A DNA stretch of 64,000 nucleotides from Candidatus Nitrospira kreftii (GTDB taxonomy: Bacteria; Nitrospirota; Nitrospiria; Nitrospirales; Nitrospiraceae), in the NCBI GenBank assembly GCA_014058405.1, contig CP047423.1, positions 186,001 through 250,000 of the forward strand. Reading direction: 5' to 3'. This document shows positions 18,427 through 26,416 of this stretch, piece after piece. The notes under the pieces are model-generated. The model saw only the letters and a program-made list of their open reading frames with translations, did not search any database and was not told where the DNA came from. The number at the start of each line of letters is the position of its first letter. Position 1 is the first letter of the stretch. The position numbers were made by a program, and so were the translations under genes.

Positions 18427-21400
18427 ATGGCGACGCCACGAAAGTTTGAGAAGAGACGAGTTCGTACCAAGGTCGACGCCAAAAAAACCAAGAGTGTCAA
18501 GCGACGCCCTTTGAAAGCCACGCTGCCTCGGGCGCAATCGACTCCCTCGACAGACTTGCCTGCAGAACAGCCAGAGAGAATCACAATATTCACAGGACTA
18601 CACAGTCAGGCGGAGGAGCTGCTGCGGGTGACCAAGCAGGATGTCGCGGCCATGCCCATCAAGGATGTGCAACAGCTTGTGCACGAACTACGAGTGCATC
18701 AGATCGAGCTGGAGAAGCAAAACGACGAACTCCGTCGGACAGAGGGGGAGCACGGAGCCGCGCGTGACCGTTATATGGAGCTCTATGATTTTTCCCCGGC
18801 TGGCCATTTCACATTGGATATGGACTGCACAATCGTAGAGGCCAATCTGAGGGCCGGGACATTGCTCGGTATCAACCGGAAAGAACTGATCGGGCAACCA
18901 CTCACCCGTTTTTTTGCATCGGAGGATCAGGACCGCCTCCACCGGCATTACCGGGAGGTCTTGAAGACCGGCACGCGGCAAAGCTGCGAGGCGCGGCTCT
19001 GGAGCAAGGCCGTCGCCGCTTCCTGGGTCCAGCTTGAAAGCCTTGCTATTCACGAGGAGCCGGGGCACATCACCCATTGGCGGACGGCGCTTCTGGACAT
19101 CACCGAACGGAAGCGGGATGAGCAGGCGAAAAGTCTGCTGATCAGAGATCTGCGTCGATCCCAACAACACTTTCAGACTCTCTTCAACTGGACTCCCTCT
19201 GCTGTCGGGATCAGTACGGTCGCGGAGGGCCGGTTTATCGATGTAAATGAAGGGTTCAGCCAGTTGACCGGGTACAAGCGGGAAGAAGTGATCGGCCGTA
19301 CGACCGTCGAGTTGGGCTTGTGGGCAAATCATGCGGAACGCGCGGCTGTGCTCCGAGAAATTCAGGAACAGGGCCATCTGCATAATCGGGAAGGACTGCT
19401 CCGGACCAAGTCGGGAGAGATCCGCTCTCTCATGGTATCCGTCGATTCGATCCAATTTGAGGCCACTCCTTGCTTAATCTATCTGGCCCATGACATTACC
19501 GAGCGTAAACGGGCGGAGGAGACCTTGCGGCTGGCAAAATTCTCGGTAGAGCGGGCTGCTGACGCTGTGTACTGGGTCGATTCGCAGGCCAAGATCATGG
19601 ATGTGAACGAGGCGGCATGCCGCATGCTGAACTATTCGAAAGACGAGTTATGCGCCATGACTGTCCACGATCTGAATCCCGACTTTCAGGCGGACATGTG
19701 GCCAGGGTTTTGGTTAGAAACCCAGCGCCGCGGGACCATGGTCATTGAGACGGCCCATCGGGCAAAGGACGGCCGGCTGATACCCATCGAGGTGAGTGTC
19801 AATTTTTTGGTCCATGAAGGCAAGGAATATCACTGCGCGTTCGTGCGCGACATCACCGAGCGGAAGCGGGCAGAGGAGAAAGTCCATCAGTTAGCGGATC
19901 GATTAAAGCTAGCCACCAGCGCAGCACAGATCGGGGTCTGGGACTGGAACATCCTAAACGACGAATTGATCTGGGACGACCGGATGTTTGCTCTGTATGG
20001 AGTGAATAAGGAGAACTTTGGCGGCGCATACGACGCCTGGCTGTCTGGTGTGCATCCTGACGATCGGGCGCGATGCGATGAGGCGATTCAACAGGCCATA
20101 CGCAAGGAGAGGCCGTACGATATCGAATTTCGCATCTGCTGGCCCAACGGCACAGTTCGTGTCATCAAGGCCGTTGGGCAGGTGATATGTGATACGGATG
20201 GCACTGCGCTGCGCATGACGGGTGTAAACTATGACATCACTGAGCGTAAGCGGGCTGAGGAAGAACTACGGAGATCTGAGGCGTTCATCACGTCCGTGGT
20301 GGAGAACCTGCCCAACATGATTTTTGTGAAAGATGCAAAGAATCTGAAATTCGTCCGCTTTAACAAAGCCGGCGAAGACTTGCTGGGTTACCCCCGCGAC
20401 GTCTTGATCGGCAAGAGCGACTATGAAATGTTCCCGAAAGATGAAGCGGACTTCTTCACTTCAAAAGACCGTGAGGTCTTGGAACTCGGTGGTCTGCTCG
20501 ACATTCCCGAGGAATTGATCGACACGAAACATCACGGCCGGCGTATTCTCCATACCAGGAAGATCCCCATTTATGACGAGAAGGGGGAACCGCGGTACCT
20601 ATTGGGCATCTCCGAAGACGTCACGGATGTAAAACGGCTGGAAGCGGCGAGGAAAGAAAGCGAGGAGCGATATCGCAACATTTTCGAGAATGCCCTTGAA
20701 GGGATCTTTCAGGCTATGCCCGATGGGAAGTATGTCGCCGTGAATCCGGCGCTCGCCCGCATATATGGGTACGACTCGCCGGACGACATGGTCGCCACGG
20801 TCACAAACCTCGCCGGTCATCTGTATGTGGACCCTGGACGTCGTGATGAATTCATTCGCTTGATGCAGGAACAAGAGAGAGTGACCGGCTTCGAGGCGCT
20901 CGTGTACCGAAAGGACGGCAGCTGGATTTGGGTTTCCGAAGGCGCACGGGCGCTGCGCGATCCCGCCGGGACGCTTGTCGGGTACGAAGGGACGGTGGAA
21001 GACGTTACGGAGCGCAAACTTGGGGAATCACGATTGCGCGCTACATTGGAGGAGCTCCGCATGCTAAGCGGACGACTCGTCACGGTTCGGGAAGAAGAAC
21101 AAACCCGCATTGCCCGTGAGCTGCATGATGAACTTGGTGTTGGGTTGACGTGCTTGAAGGTCGACCTCTCCCGTCTGTATACGATCATGGATGAGCCGCG
21201 CGGGGCGAGGGCTCGCAAAAAAATGGAGGACAAGATCAGGTCCATGATGGAGCAAGTCGATGCCACGATTGCCTCTGTGCAACGAATCGTGACCGAGTTG
21301 CGGCCTAGAATACTGGATGATCTCGGCCTGGTCGCGGCGATTGAGTGGCAATGCCAAGACTTTCAGCAGCGCACCGGTATTCCTTGCACCTGTGTGAGCA

Positions 21401-21720
21401 GCGCGGACGATATCGCCATGGAACCGGAGCAGGCCACGTCGCTCTTCCGCATTTGCCAGGAAGCCCTCACGAACACGGCTAGACATGCCAAGGCCACGGC
21501 TATCCAGGTGCTGATCAAACAGTTGGACAACAATCTGCTGCTGGCCATTCAGGATGATGGAGTAGGGATCTCTTGTGAAAAACTCACCGAGTCGACCTCG
21601 TTGGGTCTGTTGGGGATGCGCGAACGGGCCGCAAGTCTTGGTGGACAGGTGTCGATTGCCGGCTCGCCCGGGAAAGGCACGACGGTGACGGTTCGAGTGC
21701 CTCTATCGAGTAGCATATAA
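18427..21720 (+). CDS. Soluble multi-PAS NarL-type sensor histidine kinase
   Basis: A 1,097-residue kinase without membrane segments. After a basic N-terminus and a coiled coil (about residues 60-110) there are six PAS domains in a row. Five of the six junctions carry the PAC end motif DITERK or a close variant (about residues 228, 360, 480, 610, 860); the fifth ends EDVTDVK. The dimerisation helix has RIARELHDELGVGLTCLK, a HisKA_3 phosphoacceptor His. The ATPase domain has NTARHAKAT, IQDDGVGI and GLLGMRERAASLGG. It should autophosphorylate and signal to the NarL-type regulator 62 bases downstream. GTG at 18424 is an alternative start; GAGGA supports the ATG at 18427. PAS ligands (haem, flavin, other) cannot be read from sequence. 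Confidence 0.92.
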   Translation: MATPRKFEKRRVRTKVDAKKTKSVKRRPLKATLPRAQSTPSTDLPAEQPERITIFTGLHSQAEELLRVTKQDVAAMPIKDVQQLVHELRVHQIELEKQNDELRRTEGEHGAARDRYMELYDFSPAGHFTLDMDCTIVEANLRAGTLLGINRKELIGQPLTRFFASEDQDRLHRHYREVLKTGTRQSCEARLWSKAVAASWVQLESLAIHEEPGHITHWRTALLDITERKRDEQAKSLLIRDLRRSQQHFQTLFNWTPSAVGISTVAEGRFIDVNEGFSQLTGYKREEVIGRTTVELGLWANHAERAAVLREIQEQGHLHNREGLLRTKSGEIRSLMVSVDSIQFEATPCLIYLAHDITERKRAEETLRLAKFSVERAADAVYWVDSQAKIMDVNEAACRMLNYSKDELCAMTVHDLNPDFQADMWPGFWLETQRRGTMVIETAHRAKDGRLIPIEVSVNFLVHEGKEYHCAFVRDITERKRAEEKVHQLADRLKLATSAAQIGVWDWNILNDELIWDDRMFALYGVNKENFGGAYDAWLSGVHPDDRARCDEAIQQAIRKERPYDIEFRICWPNGTVRVIKAVGQVICDTDGTALRMTGVNYDITERKRAEEELRRSEAFITSVVENLPNMIFVKDAKNLKFVRFNKAGEDLLGYPRDVLIGKSDYEMFPKDEADFFTSKDREVLELGGLLDIPEELIDTKHHGRRILHTRKIPIYDEKGEPRYLLGISEDVTDVKRLEAARKESEERYRNIFENALEGIFQAMPDGKYVAVNPALARIYGYDSPDDMVATVTNLAGHLYVDPGRRDEFIRLMQEQERVTGFEALVYRKDGSWIWVSEGARALRDPAGTLVGYEGTVEDVTERKLGESRLRATLEELRMLSGRLVTVREEEQTRIARELHDELGVGLTCLKVDLSRLYTIMDEPRGARARKKMEDKIRSMMEQVDATIASVQRIVTELRPRILDDLGLVAAIEWQCQDFQQRTGIPCTCVSSADDIAMEPEQATSLFRICQEALTNTARHAKATAIQVLIKQLDNNLLLAIQDDGVGISCEKLTESTSLGLLGMRERAASLGGQVSIAGSPGKGTTVTVRVPLSSSI

Positions 21721-21782
21721 TCGATTGCAAACAGCTCAAGGCGATTGGCTGCGCGCCATCAGTGCTCGCTCTTGGTACCCCG

Positions 21783-22415
21783 ATGCTGAACATTCTGATC
21801 GCCGAGGATTATCCGCTCTTTCGGCTTGGCGTCAAGGAGCTGCTGACGGACGGTCTGGAGGCCGTCAAGGTCGGGGAGTGCGACAACGCCCACGACCTCT
21901 TCGAGCTGGTCCGGCGCAAGAAATGGGATGCTCTCATTCTGGATATCACCATACCCGGCACCACCGGAACCGAAGCGCTCAAACACGTCAAGAAAGCCTG
22001 TCCAACACTGCCCGTCATCGTGCTGACGATGTACCCGGAGGATCAGTACGCTGTCCGCATGTTCAAGGCCGGGGCAGACGCCTATCTGACCAAGGCCAGC
22101 GCGCCGGAGGAGCTCGTCAAAGCCGTTAAGAAGGTGCTCGCCGGCGGACAATATGTGAGCCAGTCCTTTAGTGAGAAACTTGTGCGCCTGGTTTTCCAGC
22201 AAACCGACCGGCTGCCCCACGAGATTCTGTCGGATCGCGAGTACGAAGTGATGCGGCTCCTCGCGTCAGGTAAGACCGTCTCGGAAATCGCCGACAGCCT
22301 GCATTTAGGAACCACCACGATCAGTACCTACCGTGCCCGTATTCTTGAAAAACTGAATCTCAAAAACAACGCGGAACTCATGCGCTACGCGGTGCAACAG
22401 GGAGTTCTGGAATAA
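21783..22415 (+). CDS. NarL/FixJ-type response regulator
   Basis: A 210-residue two-domain regulator. The receiver has an acidic pocket (LIAEDYPLFRLGV), phosphoacceptor Asp in ALILDITIPG, Thr in VIVLTMYPE, and Lys in YLTKASAPEELVKAV. The output is a LuxR-type helix-turn-helix: LSDREYEVMRLLASGKTVSEIADSL and TTTISTYRARILEKLNLKNNAEL. The ATG at 21783 gives MLNILIAED; the frame is open 21 bases further upstream. It directly follows the multi-PAS kinase and is its most likely partner. Target genes are unknown; the neighbouring mini winged-helix genes are candidates by position. Confidence 0.93.
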   Translation: MLNILIAEDYPLFRLGVKELLTDGLEAVKVGECDNAHDLFELVRRKKWDALILDITIPGTTGTEALKHVKKACPTLPVIVLTMYPEDQYAVRMFKAGADAYLTKASAPEELVKAVKKVLAGGQYVSQSFSEKLVRLVFQQTDRLPHEILSDREYEVMRLLASGKTVSEIADSLHLGTTTISTYRARILEKLNLKNNAELMRYAVQQGVLE

Positions 22416-22705
22416 AAGTTCGGAGTGCTGAGTATTGAGTTGAAACGGCATTTGCGCATACAGTCCTGTCACCCCTTGGTCACTGACCTCTGCCCACTCC
22501 AGCTTCGGCGCTGAGCACTCGGCACTTTCATCTCAGCACTTCTTCTCGCCTCTGTCGTACAAACCACGACAGTGCTGTAGTTGTATATTCGACAAGAAAA
22601 TCACGTTTTTATCGATAGGGTGTCCAAGAGAATTCAGCTATACATCCTTGCCATACACGTTACTCACAGATCGTCTATTGTTCTCTCTCTCAAAAGGAGA
22701 ATGTT
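22416..22705. repeat. Intergenic region with inverted AGTGCTGAG motifs
   Basis: The motif AGTGCTGAG follows the regulator gene (about 22424-22432) and its reverse complement CTCAGCACT occurs at about 22532-22540, with a partial copy CTGAGCACT near 22511. These could form a long hairpin after the kinase-regulator operon. No gene is present. AAAAGGAGAA lies just before the next ATG. Confidence 0.4.
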
Positions 22706-22966
22706 ATGGCAGAAACAACCCCTGGTATTGATCTGGCCATTTACCGAAAACTTGCCGGCATTGGGCCTTGTACCTTCGATGAATTGGTTCGCCGGTTATC
22801 GACTTATTCCTGGGCGCAAGTCTTTTCGGCGGTGGATCGGCTCAGCCGGGAGGGAACCATCTCCGTCAGCCGCACGCGCGGTGTCGACTACGTGATATCG
22901 AATCGGGCGAGCTCCTCCCATTCCCAAGTCTTCGCACGACTGAGATGCCAAACGGCACTATTTTAG
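22706..22966 (+). CDS. Mini winged-helix-like protein, paralogue 1
   Basis: An 86-residue cytoplasmic protein. Its core reads CTFDELVRRLSTYSWAQVFSAV followed by DRLSREGTISVSR, the shape of a compact winged helix: two helices, a recognition helix and a beta wing. The same core occurs in the proteins at 24482-24727 and 25424-25651, which share the pattern W-x-Q-x-F-x-x-x-D-x-L-S-R-x-G. It lies between the NarL-type regulator and a degenerate receiver. AAAAGGAGAATGTT precedes the ATG. DNA binding is inferred from the predicted fold only. Confidence 0.65.
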   Translation: MAETTPGIDLAIYRKLAGIGPCTFDELVRRLSTYSWAQVFSAVDRLSREGTISVSRTRGVDYVISNRASSSHSQVFARLRCQTALF

Positions 22967-23138
22967 GTAATCCGATACGGCGCCGCCACGTGAAACGTGA
23001 AGTGGCATGAGCCTACTCAGAAGACAGCAACTTGAACAACAAATTGATGCAGAAATGCCTTATTTGATGGCGCTACGCACTGACAGGCGTTGTCTTAATT
23101 GCTGACCTCTGAGTAATAAAGAAATAAAAGGAGATCTG

Positions 23139-23546
23139 ATGATGACGAGCCGGCAGAACGGTGAGAGAACAAGGGTGATGATTGTGGAACAGGACTTGGA
23201 ATTCGGGTTGAAACTTGCCGATTGGCTCGCTGCTCACGGCTATCACCCGGCATTCATCAGTACAGACAATGCCGCGATCGATGCGTTGGTCGGTTTCAGG
23301 CCGCAGGCGGTCTTTGTCGGCCTCGGCTGTTCTGCGCGAGCAGCCCGGGTCGACATGGTTGAAATACTCCTTCTGATCGAGACCATTTGTCCATCCGTTC
23401 CGGTGATTATGATGGCGGATCAGACCAGCGAGGACCTGACGCACGTTGTGTTTCGCCAAGGAGTTCGCCGTTTTCTGGTCAAGCCGGTGGAATTCTCGCA
23501 CATCGGCGAGGTGCTTCAGTCGGAACTGACTGCGGCAACGGTATAA
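23139..23546 (+). CDS. Stand-alone receiver-like protein lacking the phosphoacceptor aspartate
   Basis: A 135-residue protein with a receiver-type fold: the first strand and acidic pair (RVMIVEQDLEFGLKLADWL), a switch strand (VPVIMMADQTSEDL) and the conserved Lys (RRFLVKPVEFSHI). At the third strand, where the phosphorylated Asp should be, it reads QAVFVGLGCSARA, so the Asp appears replaced by Gly. It would be a phosphorylation-independent pseudo-receiver. AAAAGGAGATCTG precedes the ATG. It lies in line with the kinase, the NarL-type regulator and a second degenerate regulator. Confidence 0.8.
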   Translation: MMTSRQNGERTRVMIVEQDLEFGLKLADWLAAHGYHPAFISTDNAAIDALVGFRPQAVFVGLGCSARAARVDMVEILLLIETICPSVPVIMMADQTSEDLTHVVFRQGVRRFLVKPVEFSHIGEVLQSELTAATV

Positions 23547-23622
23547 GGTGGGGACATCGTCGACCAACGGGTAGAGAAAGCGCACTATGAAGCGTTTGTT
23601 ATAGGCAGGAGGAGACCCGGTC

Positions 23623-24369
23623 ATGCCCAAGAAAACTCAGTCAGTCTCACGCTCCACACAACGTGACACAGGAGCCGAATCACGGAGCAACGGGAACGGC
23701 GCGATACCCACCCTCACGATCGCGATTCTGAGCAGTCAGTGTCTCGTGTGGTTGGGCTTACAGAAAATTCTCGAGAGCAGCGCGACCGTCCCGATGGTCG
23801 TGCACCTCTCCCCCCGGATGACATCTGACCTGCTCCGCGCCGAGAGCCGTCCCGACCTGTTTATTCTGGATCTGGAGACCGAGCGCGACGCTCTCGGGAT
23901 CATCACACAGATTCGGGAGGCTGCTCAGACCAATAAGATCGTGTTGTTGTGCGGCCTCGAGGACCAGGACCGCACACGCGAGGCGTTTGCCTGCGGCGTC
24001 GATGGCGTGATCCTCAAGGTTCAACCGCCTGCCGTCGTGCTCGCGGTGATTGAGGCGCTGTATGCCCCCGCGAAATCTCATGTCCACCTAGAACGGAATG
24101 GCGTGGGGAGAATGGGCCTCGGGACATCCTTCACGAAGGCGGTCGAAGCCACGCAGCCGCCGGCGTGGCCCGACGCCTTGACCGAGCGGGAACACGAGAT
24201 TATCCGGTTGGTCGGACAGGGCCTCTCGAACAAAGAGATCGCCTACCAGTTATCGATTAGTGACAGCACAGTCCGGCATCACATGACGAATATTTTCGAC
24301 AAGGTCGGCGTACCTAACCGGCAGAACCTCCTGATCCACACGCATTATGCCCGCTCCAGGCATGTCTAG
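23623..24369 (+). CDS. LuxR-type regulator with degenerate receiver
   Basis: A 248-residue protein. About 30 polar residues precede a receiver whose first strand reads TIAILSSQCLVWLGLQKIL; the acidic pair that binds Mg is missing (SSQ instead). The presumed phosphoacceptor Asp is still present in PDLFILDLETERD. The C-terminal LuxR-type helix-turn-helix is complete: LTEREHEIIRLVGQGLSNKEIAYQL, with STVRHHMTNIFDKVGVPNRQ as the recognition half (each segment under full motif length here). It should bind DNA, but phosphorylation control is doubtful. AGGAGGAGA lies before the ATG. The gene follows the pseudo-receiver by 76 bases. Confidence 0.88.
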   Translation: MPKKTQSVSRSTQRDTGAESRSNGNGAIPTLTIAILSSQCLVWLGLQKILESSATVPMVVHLSPRMTSDLLRAESRPDLFILDLETERDALGIITQIREAAQTNKIVLLCGLEDQDRTREAFACGVDGVILKVQPPAVVLAVIEALYAPAKSHVHLERNGVGRMGLGTSFTKAVEATQPPAWPDALTEREHEIIRLVGQGLSNKEIAYQLSISDSTVRHHMTNIFDKVGVPNRQNLLIHTHYARSRHV

Positions 24370-24481
24370 CCCGCATTAGGGAATAAATCATGGATTCACT
24401 AGACTGTACCCAGTATCTCTCAGCGACTCGTTCACCTACGATGCGCCGCATGGAATGTCGAATTGATCAAAGGGGTGTCCT

Positions 24482-24727
24482 ATGGGCCTCGCGGCGATCA
24501 TAGTGCGCGTGCACAGTGCGTTGGAACAGCTCGGGAGCGATTGTTCCATGGAAGAGTTGGTGGACCTCTGTCCGGAGCTCACGTGGAACCAGGCGTTCAT
24601 CGCGATCGATTACTTGAGTCGATCTGGGCAAGTCCGTGTGACGGTGGATGGCGACAGGACCTATCGGGTGCAGGCCCAGCATGCTGTCCCGGTCGCGGCT
24701 CCCTCGTCATCGCCGGCTCCTTTGTAA
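24482..24727 (+). CDS. Mini winged-helix-like protein, paralogue 2
   Basis: An 81-residue protein whose core is CSMEELVDLCPELTWNQAFI, then AIDYLSRSGQVRVTVDGDRTYRV. It shares the helix-plus-wing pattern and the tryptophan-glutamine and LSRxGQV elements with the proteins at 22706 and 25424. The C-terminus is Ala/Pro/Ser rich and probably disordered. AAGGGGTGT precedes the ATG. It lies downstream of the LuxR-type regulator on the same strand. Function unknown; small DNA-binding or anti-regulator roles are possible. Confidence 0.65.
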   Translation: MGLAAIIVRVHSALEQLGSDCSMEELVDLCPELTWNQAFIAIDYLSRSGQVRVTVDGDRTYRVQAQHAVPVAAPSSSPAPL

Positions 24728-24905
24728 ACTTTCTGTAACTATTCGCACTGGGCTAGGGAAACCCTAGATCCGTCAAAAGTTGGCATTGTGCTAGTAATCA
24801 GCCCTTACACAGTCCCACGAGATATGTGGCCGGAGCATCTCTACGGAAAACCCTCAACAAGTTTCGGGAGACGAACATTCGACGCTCGAAGCAGCGGAGG
24901 TGTCT

Positions 24906-25085
24906 ATGGAAACACAGTTGATTCAGGAAACGGGTCGAAACTCAAGCAAGACCACCTCGAATGCTTGCTGTAGTCACCAACGGCTCATTGACGACGTCAG
25001 GACCAGGGGCGGCAAGCCCACCGGTAAGGTTCGATGTCTCGAGTGTGGGACGATCTTCGATGATCCCTACCAGAGGTCGAACTGA
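24906..25085 (+). CDS. 59-residue Cys-rich peptide, possible zinc ribbon
   Basis: Starts METQLIQETGRNSSKTTSNA and contains a CC-S-H pair followed 25 residues later by VRCLECGTIFDDPY, a CxxC knuckle. The Cys/His arrangement could bind one zinc. GGAGG lies five bases before the ATG, strong for such a small frame. No family recognised. It lies within the regulatory block between the second and third mini winged-helix genes. Confidence 0.5.
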   Translation: METQLIQETGRNSSKTTSNACCSHQRLIDDVRTRGGKPTGKVRCLECGTIFDDPYQRSN

Positions 25086-25268
25086 CCTGAGCCGATGGGC
25101 GCAGGGAACTTGCCTCGCTTGCGTGGTGCTTCGCGCCAAAAAACTACGGTGACGTGAACGGCACGTAGTGGGCGGCTCGGCGCGTGCGGTATTCCGCTAC
25201 AGGATGTCCGACAGTACTGCCGCAAAATACCTCAGCTTCATCAGAGAAGCTTCTGCTTATCGGTTATT

Positions 25269-25321
25269 GCCTCGGGTGCCGCACCTTCATTAAAGCATCA
25301 GGTTCATTGATGCTTTGAGGC
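25269..25321 (+). other. Compact three-way-junction inverted repeat
   Basis: Three stems fit in 53 bases. GCCTC (25269-25273) pairs with GAGGC (25317-25321); GGTG (25275-25278) pairs with CACC (25282-25285); AAAGCATCA (25292-25300) pairs with TGATGCTTT (25308-25316) around a seven-base loop. All pairs are Watson-Crick. There is no T-run, so it is not a standard terminator. It lies about 100 bases upstream of the third mini winged-helix gene and could be a leader element, a small RNA or a DNA palindrome. Confidence 0.5.
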
Positions 25322-25423
25322 GTCGTTTCATTGGTGACCTTCAGTGGCATTCAAGATGCACAAGGAGTCTCTCTGTTCCCAGAAAACGAGAAGGACCTTA
25401 TCAATCAGGAGAGGGATCACCTC

Positions 25424-25651
25424 ATGGAGGTCATCATTCCTTCCCCCGGTAGTCAGCTCGAAGAAGTGGTCTTCGAATGTCTCGACTTGACCTGGAGCCA
25501 GGTGTTTTGTGAGCTGGATCGGCTGAGCCGAGCAGGACAAGTCCAACCGACGACGAAAGGCCCCGGCCTCTATGCGGTGTCGAGCCCAGCCGCAAGCAAC
25601 TCGTCTTTTATAACGGAAAGGAGAGTGGAATCATGCAATCACAGGCCGTGA
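25424..25651 (+). CDS. Mini winged-helix-like protein, paralogue 3
   Basis: A 75-residue protein from the ATG at 25424, preceded by AGGAGAGGG. The core LEEVVFECLDLTWSQVFCEL with DRLSRAGQVQPTTKGPGLYAV matches the paralogues at 22706 and 24482, with the same tryptophan, glutamine and LSRAGQV wing. The frame is open further upstream to 25331, but homology starts near the chosen ATG. Its end overlaps the start of the DUF2934 gene by 19 bases, so the two are probably coupled. Confidence 0.62.
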   Translation: MEVIIPSPGSQLEEVVFECLDLTWSQVFCELDRLSRAGQVQPTTKGPGLYAVSSPAASNSSFITERRVESCNHRP

Positions 25652-25881
25652 AAGAGCCGCGCAGGCGGAAGAGCTCTGAATCTCTTCAAAGCCGGGAGCC
25701 GGCAATGCCCCTGAAGGAACCGGTCCATAGCCAACCGGTGTCTTCGCAGGATGATGTCCAAGCCCGTATTACTAATCGCGCGTATGAACTCTATGTCGAG
25801 CGAGGTTACCGACAGGGTTGTGCACTCGACGATTGGTTGGAGGCACAGCGGGAAGTCCTCGGTCTCGAATGCAACGCGTAA
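25633..25881 (+). CDS. DUF2934 small protein
   Basis: An 82-residue paralogue of the protein at 17518-17766. The DUF2934 core is ITNRAYELYVERGYRQGCAL, then DDWLEAQREVLGLE. A disordered N-terminus rich in Pro, Ser and Arg precedes it. GGAAAGGAGAG lies before the ATG. Function unknown. It is the last gene of the rightward regulatory block. Confidence 0.82.
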   Translation: MQSQAVKEPRRRKSSESLQSREPAMPLKEPVHSQPVSSQDDVQARITNRAYELYVERGYRQGCALDDWLEAQREVLGLECNA

Positions 25882-25949
25882 CAACGTCTGCCAAGGTGAC
25901 AAGGACGAGAGAGCTGTGTGGCCGAATCAGTCATGACGGTTCGAGGCTG

Positions 25950-26345
25950 TACTGAACGGCCTCCAATGCGGCGCCCTCCGGCATTACTTGCGGCGGCACG
26001 GCGAACGCTATAACACATGGGGGGCGGCACTGCGAGGCATTGCTCAGCCATGTCGAGCGCAAGCATATGTTAACCGCTATCTCTATGCTGGCCTATTCGA
26101 TTGTGCCAGCCGCGTACCGCCTGAAACCGTTGCGCGTCCACGTCCGGACCATCACCCACGATAACGGCAAAGAATTTGCCGAATACAGACACCTCGCTCG
26201 CATCCTGTACATTCAGGTCTGCTTTGCCACGCCCTATCATACAGGGGAGCGCGGTGTGAATGAGAACGAACGGCCTCATTCTGGCCTTCTTCCCAATGGA
26301 GACCGCCTTCTCTACAAATCGTCCTGCGATCGTCGAAAAGGTTGA
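25950..26345 (+). pseudogene. IS30-family transposase relic
   Basis: Fragments of an IS30 transposase lie in two frames. The first (from about 25976) reads LRHYLRRHGERYNTWG, the region before the catalytic core. The second (26040-26345) reads HVERKHMLTAIS, then VRTITHDNGKEFAEYRHLAR and CFATPYHTGERGVNENERPH, which are the D-N-G-K-E-F and P-Y-H-S-W-x-R-G-x-N-E-N blocks with changes. The domain between them is deleted and the frame is shifted, and the last part is degraded. No terminal repeats were found. It marks an old insertion just upstream of the acyl-CoA synthetase gene. Confidence 0.78.
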
Positions 26346-26416
26346 ACGTCTCCCGAACTGCCGATCCGGACAATCGCTCGGCATTCGGCATGTCAAGAGC
26401 CACGCAAGGAAATACC

